Below, piece after piece: positions 26,030 to 34,683 of a DNA stretch of 62,278 nt (positions are counted from its first letter, which is position 1; each line of letters starts with the position of its first letter). Source of the DNA: Pirellula sp. (GTDB taxonomy: Bacteria; Planctomycetota; Planctomycetia; Pirellulales; Pirellulaceae); contig JAJTID010000035.1 of NCBI GenBank assembly GCA_021300155.1, forward strand, positions 1-62,278, given 5' to 3'. The notes under the pieces are model-generated. The model was not told where the DNA came from. It made no database searches and was given only the letters and a program-made list of their open reading frames with translations. A program made the translations under genes and the position numbers.

Positions 26030-27100
26030 TCACTTGGCAGCGGGATAGGATGCCTTAACTCCCCCAACCTGCCAGGTCCCGTTATTCGGATCCCACGTCA
26101 TGTTTGGCGGAGTGCTAGCGTTCGACTGAGCGCCTGCTCCTTGATCACTTTGTTCGCTGGTGTTCGAGGTCGGGGTTAAATTGGGTGGTGTATATCCACT
26201 TCGGATTCCACCGGGCGGAGTGTCTTCCGTTTCCATGGGTTTCACTGCTTTCGGTTGTGATTCACCATTCTTCCATTGGAACATGTTCCGTCCCTCTGGA
26301 GTAACGATGATCATTTCGTGGTCGACCTCATTCGAAGGTGCCGCAGGAGCAGCGATTGGCAGACCAGTTGGTGCCATCGTGCTCGTACCAGTCTCGGTCT
26401 CCTTGAGCCAAGCCATAAATTTTTCGCCTTCGTCCGTTTGCTCCTTTGTCTTCTCGCCTTTCTGTGGTGGCCTTAAAGCCAACCGCAATCTTCCTAGGTT
26501 GGACGCAGTGTCCAACACTGCGTATTGCTTATCCTTGACCAAGAGCTGTATGGTACTTGATCTCTTCGCTGCGGTCGTTGATTCTGGGTCGATCGATGCA
26601 ACGCCATCCACCATCAGAACTTCCAGATCTTCCATGATCTTGACGCTCTTTGACGAGCTGATTCGAACTCCTTTTTCAAAGAAGCCGAACACGTCCACTC
26701 GGTCGCCGGGCCCGATATAGCCACTGCCACCAACTTGGTCGGAGACGGCGATATCAAAGACTCGATATCCATCGGGAATGATTAGTTCCTTTCCCTTGTT
26801 TGCGAGCTTGACATCCAGGATCGGTTCGTTGGCGTAGATCGGTTGCTTTGCAAACTTCCCTTGGATCATGCCAATATCGACGATGGCTCCGAACGGGACC
26901 TTGTCGGCTGGGTACTGTTCGTGGCGAACGGAGTCCGTGGTGATTTTTGCGGCTGCTGAAATGTTTTTCGAAGCGACCAATACGGCGGTCGTTTGCATCG
27001 ACTGGCCTTTCTGGTCCAGCACGACTTGGCTGACAGTGACGGATGCGACCACACCGCAACCCAGAGCAATCAAGAGCAAAACAAGAGATTTGGCACGCAT
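26030..27100 (-). CDS. cpaB: Tad pilus assembly protein CpaB/RcpC
   Basis: The 356-residue protein has an N-terminal membrane anchor or signal (SLVLLLIALGCGVVASVTVS). It is followed by a SAF domain (AVLVASKNISAAAKITTDSV, with FAKQPIYANEPIL) and an RcpC-type region (VFDIAVSDQVGGSGYIGPGD, RVDVFGFFEKG). The C-terminal 100 residues are Pro/Gly/Asn-rich and low complexity, ending in a short Trp-containing motif. CpaB is a periplasmic partner of the secretin. The gene is the first of the minus-strand cpaB-cpaC-cpaE block. The 321-base region upstream probably holds its promoter and the divergent one of the gene at 27422. Confidence 0.9.
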   Translation of the reverse strand: MRAKSLVLLLIALGCGVVASVTVSQVVLDQKGQSMQTTAVLVASKNISAAAKITTDSVRHEQYPADKVPFGAIVDIGMIQGKFAKQPIYANEPILDVKLANKGKELIIPDGYRVFDIAVSDQVGGSGYIGPGDRVDVFGFFEKGVRISSSKSVKIMEDLEVLMVDGVASIDPESTTAAKRSSTIQLLVKDKQYAVLDTASNLGRLRLALRPPQKGEKTKEQTDEGEKFMAWLKETETGTSTMAPTGLPIAAPAAPSNEVDHEMIIVTPEGRNMFQWKNGESQPKAVKPMETEDTPPGGIRSGYTPPNLTPTSNTSEQSDQGAGAQSNASTPPNMTWDPNNGTWQVGGVKASYPAAK

Positions 27101-27421
27101 TGGTGACGCCCCACGTAGGAGAATGTACGGAAATCCGCGGCGTCCATGCCCAACTTATCAACCTTAGTTCAAAAATGTATCTAAGGTGGTGTAATAACAC
27201 TTCCTTCTGGTTATCGGAGTTTTTCAAAATGCTTCCCGCAAAAAATCGCGTGCCAACGAAAATCCCTACAATCGGTACTACTAACAAACGATTGTCGCAT
27301 GTTGAACGATTCGTGTTACAATGTTGCGACGGTGTGAAGATGCCTAAAGTGTTCACGAATCTCCACTTTTCTGTTGGACATAAAGCCTTTCCGGCAATAC
27401 GAATGGACCGAAATTGAAACG
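27101..27421. other. divergent promoter region between cpaB and the gene at 27422
   Basis: No gene was seen in these 321 bases. They separate divergent genes and should hold both promoters. The best plus-strand candidate is the extended -10 at 27314-27322. Confidence 0.5.
27314..27322 (+). promoter_or_regulatory. candidate extended -10 promoter element
   Basis: TGTTACAAT (27314-27322) fits an extended -10 (TGn then TACAAT), about 100 bases upstream of the ATG at 27422. A weak -35-like TTGTCG lies 19 bases before it. Planctomycete promoter rules are poorly known, so this is tentative. Confidence 0.3.
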
Positions 27422-27709
27422 ATGAGTAATGTCACGACCCCGCGAACTGCGGATAAAATTCTGTTAGATGAGTTCCTCGTTGCTAGGTCAAAGATTTTGG
27501 AGATTGCGGCGACCTTGGACCGCCTGGATTTGGCCCCGGGAGATGTCGGTTCCATGCAGCAGATGCAGCGACTGAAGGCAGGTATCGAGATATTGCATGA
27601 TTCACATGGCCGGAAAGCGGAACGTGTGCAGTTACTGATGAGTCGAGAGTACGACCCCTGTTGGCGGACCAACCTCAACGTTGACGCAGGAAGACTACCC
27701 GCATCGTAG
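27422..27709 (+). CDS. small helical protein upstream of TatD hydrolase
   Basis: The product is 95 residues from ATG 27422 (an upstream in-frame start at 27374 adds an unrelated leader). It is helical and charged: DKILLDEFLVARSKILEIAA, then LDLAPGDVGSMQQMQRLKAG and a C-terminal Arg-rich part with YDPCWRTN. No signal or membrane segment is visible. I do not recognise the family. It precedes the TatD-like gene by 69 bases on the same strand, so they may share a transcript. Its stop codon TAG lies inside the GTAGCGT head of a hairpin repeat (27706-27729), which suggests the repeat inserted at or truncated the gene end. Confidence 0.6.
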   Translation: MSNVTTPRTADKILLDEFLVARSKILEIAATLDRLDLAPGDVGSMQQMQRLKAGIEILHDSHGRKAERVQLLMSREYDPCWRTNLNVDAGRLPAS

Positions 27710-27729
27710 CGTTCGCCGTCTTGGCGAAC
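27706..27729 (+). repeat. REP-like hairpin repeat with GTAGCGT head
   Basis: GTAGC (27706-27710) runs into GTTCGCC (27711-27717), loop GTCTT, and GGCGAAC (27723-27729), a perfect 7-bp stem. Two intergenic elements around ilvB share the same TGTAGCGT head with different stems. It may also act as a terminator or transcript stabiliser between the small gene and the TatD gene. Confidence 0.55.
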
Positions 27730-27778
27730 GGAATGAATCCAACTCGATAATTACTTCGTATTCAAGCGAACAGCACTT

Positions 27779-28579
27779 ATGGACTACATCGATCCTCACA
27801 TTCACATGGTTTCTCGGACGACCGATGACTATGAAACCTTAGCGCGCATGGGATGCGTTGCCATGAGCGAGCCCGCATTTTGGGCTGGCTTTGACCGAGG
27901 AAGCGTCGAGAGCTTTCGTGATTACTTTCGCCAACTCACCGACTTTGAGCCCAAGCGCGCAGCTCAATATGGAATCAAGCATTACACCTGGCTTTGTATC
28001 AATGCAAAGGAGGCTGAAAACGTCAGTCTCTCTCGCGAAGTTATCGCCATGATTCCCGAGTTCCTCGACAAGCCAAATGTGCTGGGGATCGGTGAGATTG
28101 GACTCAATAAGAACACACGGAACGAGTCCATTATCTTCTTGGAACACCTCGATCTGGCGGCCAAATACAATCAGCAGGTGCTGATTCATACACCGCACCT
28201 TGAAGATAAATACCAAGGGACCCGCATGATTCTCGATATGCTCATGGGCGACTCGCGATTGGAACGGTCTAGGGTGTTAGTGGACCATGTGGAAGAGCAC
28301 ACGATCCAAGCGGTCTTAGAGAACGGATTCTGGGCAGGAATGACCCTCTACCCCATTAGCAAATGCACCCCTCAGCGTGCCGCTGACATGATTGAAAAGT
28401 ATGGCACAGAGAGACTGATGGCGAACTCTGCAGGCGACTGGGGCCCCAGCAAACCGACCGCGATCCCGGATTTGATCATGGAGCTGAAACGCCGCGGGCA
28501 TCCAAGAGAATTGATTCAGCAAGTCGTTTACGAGAACCCCAAAAAATTCTTCTCGCAAAGCAAAACGTTTTTGGGATAG
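27779..28579 (+). CDS. TatD-family metal-dependent hydrolase (Ebo-type)
   Basis: The 266-residue TIM-barrel amidohydrolase carries DPHIHMVSRTTDDYETLARM at the N-terminus (metal His pair), then MSEPAFWAGFDRGSVESFRD, IGEIGLNKNT (metal Glu), VLIHTPH, VLVDHVEEHT and LMANSAGDWG (catalytic Asp). The DPHxHMxSRTTDDYE start and the EPAFWxG motif match the TatD-like hydrolase found in Ebo clusters of cyanobacteria and other bacteria better than the DNA-repair TatD. In Ebo clusters it occurs with a UbiA-like prenyltransferase and EboA; neither is nearby. The substrate is unknown. All metal ligands seem present, so it should be active in the cytoplasm. Confidence 0.85.
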   Translation: MDYIDPHIHMVSRTTDDYETLARMGCVAMSEPAFWAGFDRGSVESFRDYFRQLTDFEPKRAAQYGIKHYTWLCINAKEAENVSLSREVIAMIPEFLDKPNVLGIGEIGLNKNTRNESIIFLEHLDLAAKYNQQVLIHTPHLEDKYQGTRMILDMLMGDSRLERSRVLVDHVEEHTIQAVLENGFWAGMTLYPISKCTPQRAADMIEKYGTERLMANSAGDWGPSKPTAIPDLIMELKRRGHPRELIQQVVYENPKKFFSQSKTFLG

Positions 28580-28623
28580 AGAAGGGAAAACGTCCGTGAA
28601 ATAAAAGACCGGTAGTGTTCCGG

Positions 28624-28671
28624 CACTTCCATGTTCCTTTTCTTGACCACTTCCATGTTCCTTTTCTTGAC
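28624..28671. repeat. 24-bp perfect tandem repeat, two copies
   Basis: Copies occupy 28624-28647 and 28648-28671, each starting CACTTCCATGTTCC and ending TTCTTGAC. The first copy is preceded by GTAGTGTTCCGG, and a third partial copy does not follow. It lies in the 205-base gap between the convergent TatD and purB genes. No palindrome is obvious. It looks like a dispersed intergenic repeat of the genome. Confidence 0.85.
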
Positions 28672-28784
28672 CAGTAGAGTGGAACGAATCACACAAACGC
28701 TTCGTCCGCGGTTGTTCTATTTCGTGCTGTTCGTCTTATTCGCGGTGAATCAGATCACGCTCCGCACGATCCAGAACCCATCCC

Positions 28785-30170
28785 TTAAAACTTTGGGTTC
28801 ACTCCGACGTAGGTGAAAGGAGTCACGCTGCGGAGCTCGTTTTTGACTTCTTCGGACACAGCCAAACCGTCGACGAATCGTTCAAAGGTGGATGTGTCGA
28901 CATGCGCGTTTCCTCGCGTTAACGCCTTGAGAGCCTCATACGGGTTCGGATACTTTTCACGACGCAGGATTGTCTGAATGGCTTCTGCGATCACGATCCA
29001 ATTCGTTTGAAGATCTATTCGAATTTTCTCTTCGTTTAAAACGAGCTTTTGAAGCCCTCGTTCGATAGATCGGATGGCTAACACCGCGTGAGCAAAGGGA
29101 ACGCCGATATTTCGTAGCACTGTCGAGTCGGTCAAATCACGTTGCAATCGAGAAATCGGCAGCTTAGAAGACAGGTGCTCCCACAATGCATTGGCTATTC
29201 CTAAGTTTCCTTCGGCGTTTTCAAAGTCGATGGGATTCACTTTGTGAGGCATCGCACTCGAACCGACTTCCCCTTCTTTGATTCGTTGCTTGAAGTAGTC
29301 CATAGAAACATAGGTCCAAACATCGCGGCACAAATCAATCAGGATTACACCGATGCGTTTGATGGCATCCATTTGCGCAGCAAGATCATCGTAGTGTTCG
29401 ATCTGTGTCGTAAACTGTTGGCGGCGTAGTCCAAGTCGTTCGTGGACGAATTGGTTACCAAACTCAATCCAATCGATATGAGGGTATGCGATGTGATGTG
29501 CATTAAAGTTTCCAGTGGCCCCGCCGAACTTGGCCGAGGTGGAAATCGATTGAAGTTGCGAGGCCTGATGTCTCAATCGTTCCACAAACACCATGAATTC
29601 TTTGCCCAGACGAGTTGGCGACGCAGGTTGCCCGTGCGTACGAGCAAGCATCGGAATATTCTGCCACTCGGATGCTAGATTTACTAGTCGGAGGGTTAGC
29701 CCCGCTAGTCGAGGATAGAGTTCATGCTCTAACGCTTCGCGCCACGAGAGGGGCACGGCAGTATTGTTGATGTCTTGCGAAGTTAGCCCAAAATGTACCC
29801 ACTCTCGTTGTTCGGAGAGCCCCAGTCGATCGATGCAATCCTTAATAAAATACTCGACAGCTTTAACGTCGTGATTCGTCGTTTTTTCGTACGCCTTGAC
29901 TTGCTTTGCATCCGCGATCGAAAACTGTTGATAGATAGCGCGTAGCTGTTGAGCTTGCTCAGTGCTTAATGGCAACAAACGTTTGTCCGCAAGCAACAGC
30001 AAATACTCTACTTCGACTCGCACTCGATAACGAATGAGGGCATACTCCGAAAAATACTCATCGAGCTTTGGAGAATCGGCCCCATCGTCGGTACTGTTCA
30101 ATTGCGCGCGGTAGCGTCCGTCGATCGGAGAGACAGCGGTCAATGGTTCAAGCTGCATAATACTATTCAT
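28785..30170 (-). CDS. purB: adenylosuccinate lyase
   Basis: The 461-residue enzyme of the fumarase/aspartase superfamily splits SAICAR and adenylosuccinate in purine synthesis. It is of the enterobacterial PurB type (about 456 residues), beginning LTAVSPIDGRYRAQL, with FSEYALIRYRVRVEVEYLLL, THGQPASPTRLGKEF, and the catalytic signature GSSAMPHKVNPIDFENAEGN (SxxMPxKxN with the flexible-loop Ser). TSQDINN provides the other active-site residues. It is the last gene of a tight minus-strand run after ribE (18-base gap). With purSL it gives the window two purine steps, but the two loci are 9 kb apart. Confidence 0.95.
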   Translation of the reverse strand: MNSIMQLEPLTAVSPIDGRYRAQLNSTDDGADSPKLDEYFSEYALIRYRVRVEVEYLLLLADKRLLPLSTEQAQQLRAIYQQFSIADAKQVKAYEKTTNHDVKAVEYFIKDCIDRLGLSEQREWVHFGLTSQDINNTAVPLSWREALEHELYPRLAGLTLRLVNLASEWQNIPMLARTHGQPASPTRLGKEFMVFVERLRHQASQLQSISTSAKFGGATGNFNAHHIAYPHIDWIEFGNQFVHERLGLRRQQFTTQIEHYDDLAAQMDAIKRIGVILIDLCRDVWTYVSMDYFKQRIKEGEVGSSAMPHKVNPIDFENAEGNLGIANALWEHLSSKLPISRLQRDLTDSTVLRNIGVPFAHAVLAIRSIERGLQKLVLNEEKIRIDLQTNWIVIAEAIQTILRREKYPNPYEALKALTRGNAHVDTSTFERFVDGLAVSEEVKNELRSVTPFTYVGVNPKF

Positions 30171-30188
30171 AAAGAGAGTTCAAGAGGC

Positions 30189-30779
30189 TTAGCCTGGGGC
30201 TATCGCTCGTTGCACATATTTGGCAAGGATGTCGGTTTCGAGATGAACTTTATCGTGGATTTGAAGTCGTCCAAGCGTGGTGACTTCCAGTGTGTGCGGA
30301 ATAAGTGCGATACTGAACATCTCGTCTGTAGCATCTACGACTGTCAGGCTCACACCATCGATTGTGATGGAGCCTTTGGGCACCATCTGCCGGAGCAATG
30401 ACTTCGAAGCTAAAAAATAAAAGTGCGCCCACTCTCGGTCATCCCGTCGATGTTGCAACTCGCCGAGTCCGTCAACGTGGCCCGTTACAAAGTGACCTCC
30501 CACTCGATCACCGACTCGTAACGATCGTTCGATGTTGACGTATGCATTCGGCTTCAAGGATAAGAATTTGGTTTTAGAGAGGGTCTCTGAGCCGAGTTCG
30601 AATGTGCAGAGAGACGCATCGATTGCGATCACGGTGAGGCAACAACCAGAAACACAGATACTGTCCCCGATCCGAACTCCTTGTGATAACTCTCGCAGGT
30701 CCAACGTTAATCGAAGACCGACACCATCAAAATCAGATGCCGCAATCTGTGCCATTCCTTCCACGAGTCCCGTAAACAT
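30189..30779 (-). CDS. ribE: riboflavin synthase alpha chain
   Basis: The 196-residue protein has the two lumazine-binding domains of riboflavin synthase. The first starts MFTGLVEGMAQI and contains GDSICVSGCCLTV; the second starts GGHFVTGHVDGLGELQHR and contains GSITIDGVSLTVVD. Length and motifs are normal for a trimeric riboflavin synthase that dismutates two lumazines to riboflavin. It lies 14 bases after rsmA and 18 bases before purB on the same strand, so it is part of one transcript with housekeeping genes rather than with other rib genes. I saw no FMN riboswitch upstream. Confidence 0.95.
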   Translation of the reverse strand: MFTGLVEGMAQIAASDFDGVGLRLTLDLRELSQGVRIGDSICVSGCCLTVIAIDASLCTFELGSETLSKTKFLSLKPNAYVNIERSLRVGDRVGGHFVTGHVDGLGELQHRRDDREWAHFYFLASKSLLRQMVPKGSITIDGVSLTVVDATDEMFSIALIPHTLEVTTLGRLQIHDKVHLETDILAKYVQRAIAPG

Positions 30780-30793
30780 ATTTTCTAATCTTG

Positions 30794-31711
30794 CTAGTCT
30801 GGTTGATCGTTTGCTTTCTTCGTCATTAAGCGTGTTGCTTCCAGCAACTCGATGATCTGCTCGACGTTGAGTTGCTCCGCTCGTAAGCTTTCAGAAAGGC
30901 CTAGTTCGCCGAGAATGGTATCTACCTGTGGTTTGGATAAATAGTCTTGTGTGGCCGTAGCCAGTTGACTCCTTAGAAACTTTCTTCGATGAAAAAATAG
31001 AGCTCGAAGTGTTGTGTGGAAATACTCGATATCCGAAATGCGTGCTCGCTTCTCGGCGTTCGGAATAATTCGAATGATCGAAGAGAATACTTTTGGGCGA
31101 GGCCAAAACACGCTCGGCGGTAGGTCTCGCAAAATTTCGCAATCACAGAGAGACTGCATCCAAATGGTAAGAGCGCTATAGTCTTTGCAACGAGGTGGTG
31201 CGACGATTCGTTCTGCCAATTCCCGTTGGATCGTAACAACCATTCGTTCGGGAAGGGGTGTGACCGTCAGAAGATTGCTGATAATTGGTGTGGCAACATT
31301 GTAGGGCAAGTTCGCCACCAATTTAAATTTCGCCCCTGGATTCGCAGCAAGCTTTTCCGAAATGGCATCTATGACTTCTTGTCGAAGATGATTCTTATTT
31401 CGAAGAACATCGCAGGTGAGCATGGTGATGTTTGGGCAGGAAGCAAGTTCGCGAGCGGCGAGAACCTGCAATTCGCGGTCTATCTCAACCGTGACGACGT
31501 GTCCAACAGAGGGTGACATTCTTTTCGTCAAAGACCCCATACCCGTACCGATTTCCAAGATGACGTCGTTGCGTTGGAAATCGGCACCTCTCGACAATAC
31601 GTCGAGAATGTTGAGATCTATGAGGAAGTTCTGGCCGTATTTGGTCTTAGGCTGGATTCCAGCCGCTTCAAAGGTACGACTCAAGTAGGTAAATGTTTGG
31701 CGGTCTGACAT
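30794..31711 (-). CDS. rsmA: 16S rRNA (adenine-N6,N6) dimethyltransferase
   Basis: The 305-residue product is KsgA/RsmA, which dimethylates two adjacent adenines near the 3' end of 16S rRNA. It shows KTKYGQNFLIDLNILDVL, the SAM-binding ILEIGTGMGSLTKRM, the acidic VVTVEIDREL, and the catalytic NLPYNVATPIISNLL (NLPY). The C-terminal domain has RVLRSxx-like PPSVFWPRPKVFSSII and ends with an extra helical tail of about 30 residues. It lies 42 bases after the RidA-like gene and 14 bases before ribE. Confidence 0.95.
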   Translation of the reverse strand: MSDRQTFTYLSRTFEAAGIQPKTKYGQNFLIDLNILDVLSRGADFQRNDVILEIGTGMGSLTKRMSPSVGHVVTVEIDRELQVLAARELASCPNITMLTCDVLRNKNHLRQEVIDAISEKLAANPGAKFKLVANLPYNVATPIISNLLTVTPLPERMVVTIQRELAERIVAPPRCKDYSALTIWMQSLCDCEILRDLPPSVFWPRPKVFSSIIRIIPNAEKRARISDIEYFHTTLRALFFHRRKFLRSQLATATQDYLSKPQVDTILGELGLSESLRAEQLNVEQIIELLEATRLMTKKANDQPD

Positions 31712-31753
31712 GCCGCCGATTGTCGAGGCTAGAAGCTCTTTCTCAAGGCCTAA

Positions 31754-32227
31754 TCAACCGCGAATCTCGAAAATGGCCTCAATTTCAACCGCAATTCCGC
31801 CAGGTAATGCATTTGTTCCCAAAGCACTTCGTACACCGATGCCGAGTTCGTCCCCCCAAAGATCGACAAACAATTGGCTGCATCCATTGATAACGGCAGG
31901 TTGTTGATCAAATTCGTCGGTACATCGAACCAACCCGAGCAATTTCACCACACGAGTAATTCGGTCCAGGGATCCTAGACCTGCTTTTAGTGTGGCTAGA
32001 ATCGCCAAACCGGTTTGCTTGGCAGCCATTTGGCCCTGTTCTAGAGTCAGCCCGTCAGTTTGGTCGCTCCCTAAACGACCTGTTATCAAGTTGCGGTCGG
32101 ACTTTAGTGGACCATGGCCCGAAACATATACTAGATCGCCGATCACTAGCATTGGTTTGTACAACCCGATTGGCTTAGGTGCAGGAGGAAGCTCGAGACC
32201 TAGAGATGTCAACTTGTCATCGATCAT
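31754..32227 (-). CDS. RidA/YjgF-family protein
   Basis: The 157-residue protein is of the long YjgF/chorismate-mutase-like RidA subgroup. It has KPMLVIGDLVYVSGHGPL at the N-terminus, a middle helix AAKQTGLAILATLKAGLGSL followed by ITRVVKLLGLV, and ends GVRSALGTNALPGGIAVEIE with the conserved Arg and Glu. RidA proteins deaminate reactive enamines and imines; this subgroup often lacks proven deaminase activity, and the conserved Arg of RidA proper corresponds here to the R in GVRSALG. Its position before rsmA suggests a housekeeping role. Start ATG with normal N-terminus. Confidence 0.85.
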   Translation of the reverse strand: MIDDKLTSLGLELPPAPKPIGLYKPMLVIGDLVYVSGHGPLKSDRNLITGRLGSDQTDGLTLEQGQMAAKQTGLAILATLKAGLGSLDRITRVVKLLGLVRCTDEFDQQPAVINGCSQLFVDLWGDELGIGVRSALGTNALPGGIAVEIEAIFEIRG

Positions 32228-32360
32228 GGTGGATCCGATTACTTTCGATTGGGTGTTGAGTCAGAGGGTTTTTAAGTTTAGCCGTACTTGTCTGATTTTG
32301 AAGACTGGCTTCGGAACGCTTCTCTGCTCGGCAAGAGTTTGGGTCTTTGCCCAATGGCAG

Positions 32361-32786
32361 TCAGTAAGTGTTGGTCTGGAAGGCGGAGCCGAATATTTTG
32401 TTGGCAAGCTCCTTTGCATCTTCCTTGAGCCCAGAGCTGTTGGATTTCCAAAAGGATGGCTCGATAAACAAAACGGCTGCAGGAACAGAAGGTGGGAGAT
32501 CCTGAGCTAGCTGGTTCATAATCGCAACTTCTTTTTGCGATAAACGATGTTTGCGAACCAAAGACGTGAATAATTTTTTGGTGGAGTACATTGGCTTTTT
32601 GTACCAATTCGCGAAGAGGACAGCGACTGTCCAGATGGCGATCAAGATCATGACCGACGCAAATATCCACAGGAAAATCGTGGACCAGGGGGTCCTTACC
32701 TTGTCGTATCCCTGGATTCGGAATAGATCTGCGAATAGAAGAGAAGTGCGCCCCATGTTTTGGGACTGCATTGGGATGCTCCACAT
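32361..32786 (-). CDS. single-pass membrane protein, function unknown
   Basis: The 141-residue protein has one transmembrane segment (about 37-60; TIFLWIFASVMILIAIWTVAV) and a cytoplasmic-looking helical C-terminal part beginning YKKPMYSTKKLFTSLVRKHR, followed by LSQKEVAIMNQLAQDL and PAAVLFIEPSFWKS. The pattern recalls small membrane proteins in which the soluble domain binds partner proteins. The HEAT-repeat gene lies only 10 bases upstream on the same strand, so the two products may interact. No catalytic motif is visible. Confidence 0.65.
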   Translation of the reverse strand: MWSIPMQSQNMGRTSLLFADLFRIQGYDKVRTPWSTIFLWIFASVMILIAIWTVAVLFANWYKKPMYSTKKLFTSLVRKHRLSQKEVAIMNQLAQDLPPSVPAAVLFIEPSFWKSNSSGLKEDAKELANKIFGSAFQTNTY

Positions 32787-32796
32787 AATCTAAATC

Positions 32797-34386
32797 CTAT
32801 ATTTTCGTGTTTCGACTGATTTCGAGTTGGCGGAGTGAACGCCTAGCTACTTCGGAAACGCTAGCCTCTTCATCCGAAAGCAAAGGTGAAAGCAGCTCGA
32901 TTGCAGAATCGCGATCGTGCCCATAGGCGACCGCTTGAACTGCTTCCACGCGAACCAACTCATGCGCATCCCCCAAAGCGATAATCGCCAGTTCCATGAG
33001 CTGCTCATCATTTCCCAGATACCGAATCATTCGAATGGCATTCGATCGCTTTGCATGCGATAGAGAATGCGTCTCGACCGTTAGGAAGTCGAGGCACTCT
33101 TTGTCCACCATTCTCGCGATTCTGCCGTAAGCCTTGACGTGTGACTCTGGCCAACTTTCGGAATGCCGAAATAGATCTTCTGTTTTGAACTCAGAAAACG
33201 CGGAGTTGACAGCGTTTCGAAGAGTTTTGGGGAGATCGTAGTAGCTATCTAGTAATCGCTCGAGAGCTATTCTATAGGAAGCTTTCCAGGGAGGCGGCTC
33301 GTAAGGCTCGATATCTGAACGATCAAAGCAGTCGCTCAAAACCATGACGACGATTTCCGACTTCAAGGTTCGCAAAGAGCGAATCGTATTGATACATTCT
33401 AGATTGGTGTCATGATCATTGCACTTCACGGCAAAGTTCACATTATGAATCAACACATCTTCGTTCGCACCAGTGGCAACCAACAGTCGCAGCATGGACT
33501 TGATGTCGATGGAGTCATTCTGCAAGGACGCAAGGTCGAGATTTTTGACAAACGGAAGAGGGACAATCGCAAAGTTTTTCTTCAGCGCCGGGGTTGCGGT
33601 GAATCGTTTCTCTAATACTCCCATCATGCGAAGAATTCTTCTAGGGTCGCGATCCATCACTGCTTCTAGGCAAGCCTGAGTCGGATTGTTCGACCAAAAC
33701 GAACCGCACATCAATTCATCGGCTCCATCACGACTCAACTGTTTGAGTCGCTTTAGTGCGACTGGAACTACTTCGGACGTCATCGAGGAGAATAGTTCTC
33801 GGTAGCAATCATCGTCCCAATGGCAACAGAGCAAGAAAGCATCCACAATTGCATTGTTGCGATGCTTAGAGTACCTACCGACAGACATGAGCAAGTCGCT
33901 GAGTAAACGCTCTCGGGCTGGAAATGATTTGGCAGAAGTGTGTTTTCGAGAGCTCTCACCAAACTCTGTCGCCAAGTCATCGATAAGCTGAGCGGCCACC
34001 ATTTGCTGTGGGTCATCCGTTGATTCCGCAGATGCTACTAGAAAATGAAATAGCTCATGAAGCTGGAGTTTTGCGATCGCAATAAGGCCCTGTTGGCGAG
34101 TTTCCGGTTCTCGACTCGCTAAAGCGCCTTCCACGGGGGTAATAAACAAGGAAGAGTGACTCTTCAGGAGAGTGATTTCCTCATCGTCGCAATGGTCGAT
34201 ACACCGAACAATCGTCTCCATCTCTTTCTCGCCATTACGTGCCAGGAGCGCCTGAACACCTCCGATACGGATTGCTGGGATTTCGCATCGAAGGGCAAAC
34301 TCCAAAACCTCGATCGAAGCCAGGTTGCGAGGCTGAGTAAGGACCCAGAATGTCGAGTTTAATGGTTCGGTAAGAGTAGATTTCAT
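32797..34386 (-). CDS. HEAT-repeat protein
   Basis: The 529-residue product is wholly helical with several HEAT-like units, for example LEFALRCEIPAIRIGGVQAL, REPETRQQGLIAIAKLQLHE, KRSNAIRMIRYLGNDEQLME and DAHELVRVEAVQAVAYGHDR. The repeats carry the usual Pro/Asp-Arg spacing and end in a final unit SVSEVARRSLRQLE. No signal peptide, membrane segment or catalytic site is present, so it is likely a cytoplasmic scaffold. It heads the minus-strand run that includes the membrane protein, RidA, RsmA, RibE and PurB. Partner unknown; the adjacent membrane protein is the first candidate. Confidence 0.75.
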   Translation of the reverse strand: MKSTLTEPLNSTFWVLTQPRNLASIEVLEFALRCEIPAIRIGGVQALLARNGEKEMETIVRCIDHCDDEEITLLKSHSSLFITPVEGALASREPETRQQGLIAIAKLQLHELFHFLVASAESTDDPQQMVAAQLIDDLATEFGESSRKHTSAKSFPARERLLSDLLMSVGRYSKHRNNAIVDAFLLCCHWDDDCYRELFSSMTSEVVPVALKRLKQLSRDGADELMCGSFWSNNPTQACLEAVMDRDPRRILRMMGVLEKRFTATPALKKNFAIVPLPFVKNLDLASLQNDSIDIKSMLRLLVATGANEDVLIHNVNFAVKCNDHDTNLECINTIRSLRTLKSEIVVMVLSDCFDRSDIEPYEPPPWKASYRIALERLLDSYYDLPKTLRNAVNSAFSEFKTEDLFRHSESWPESHVKAYGRIARMVDKECLDFLTVETHSLSHAKRSNAIRMIRYLGNDEQLMELAIIALGDAHELVRVEAVQAVAYGHDRDSAIELLSPLLSDEEASVSEVARRSLRQLEISRNTKI

Positions 34387-34683
34387 GAACGAGGATTATT
34401 GCACCGAAAGGAATTGCTAGCTGTCTCGCATGTTGTGCTTCGTCACAAGATTCGCGCTTCTGCATGAAATAATTAGAGATTGCAGATATCCCGAAAATTT
34501 CCATCACTTTGTGAGGTTTAGAGTAGCTTTACGTCCATTCAATCGACGAAAAACTCCTGATCGAGTGGCTATTGGCTATTGAAGGCGCGGTGGCCGCGAG
34601 ATATCATTTTCCCCTTAGTTTGTCGTTTCGGGCGACGGATGGTTCGCGTCCAACAGTCGTTTTATAGGTTTTCGATCACAATA

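Noticed and set aside
28580-28784. CRISPR-like array from the 24-bp repeats
   Set aside because: The two copies are directly adjacent with no spacer, and there are only two.
34579-34683. N-terminal extension of rpsR by 35 residues
   Set aside because: The extra residues have no bS18 likeness, and ATG 34684 gives a normal N-terminus.
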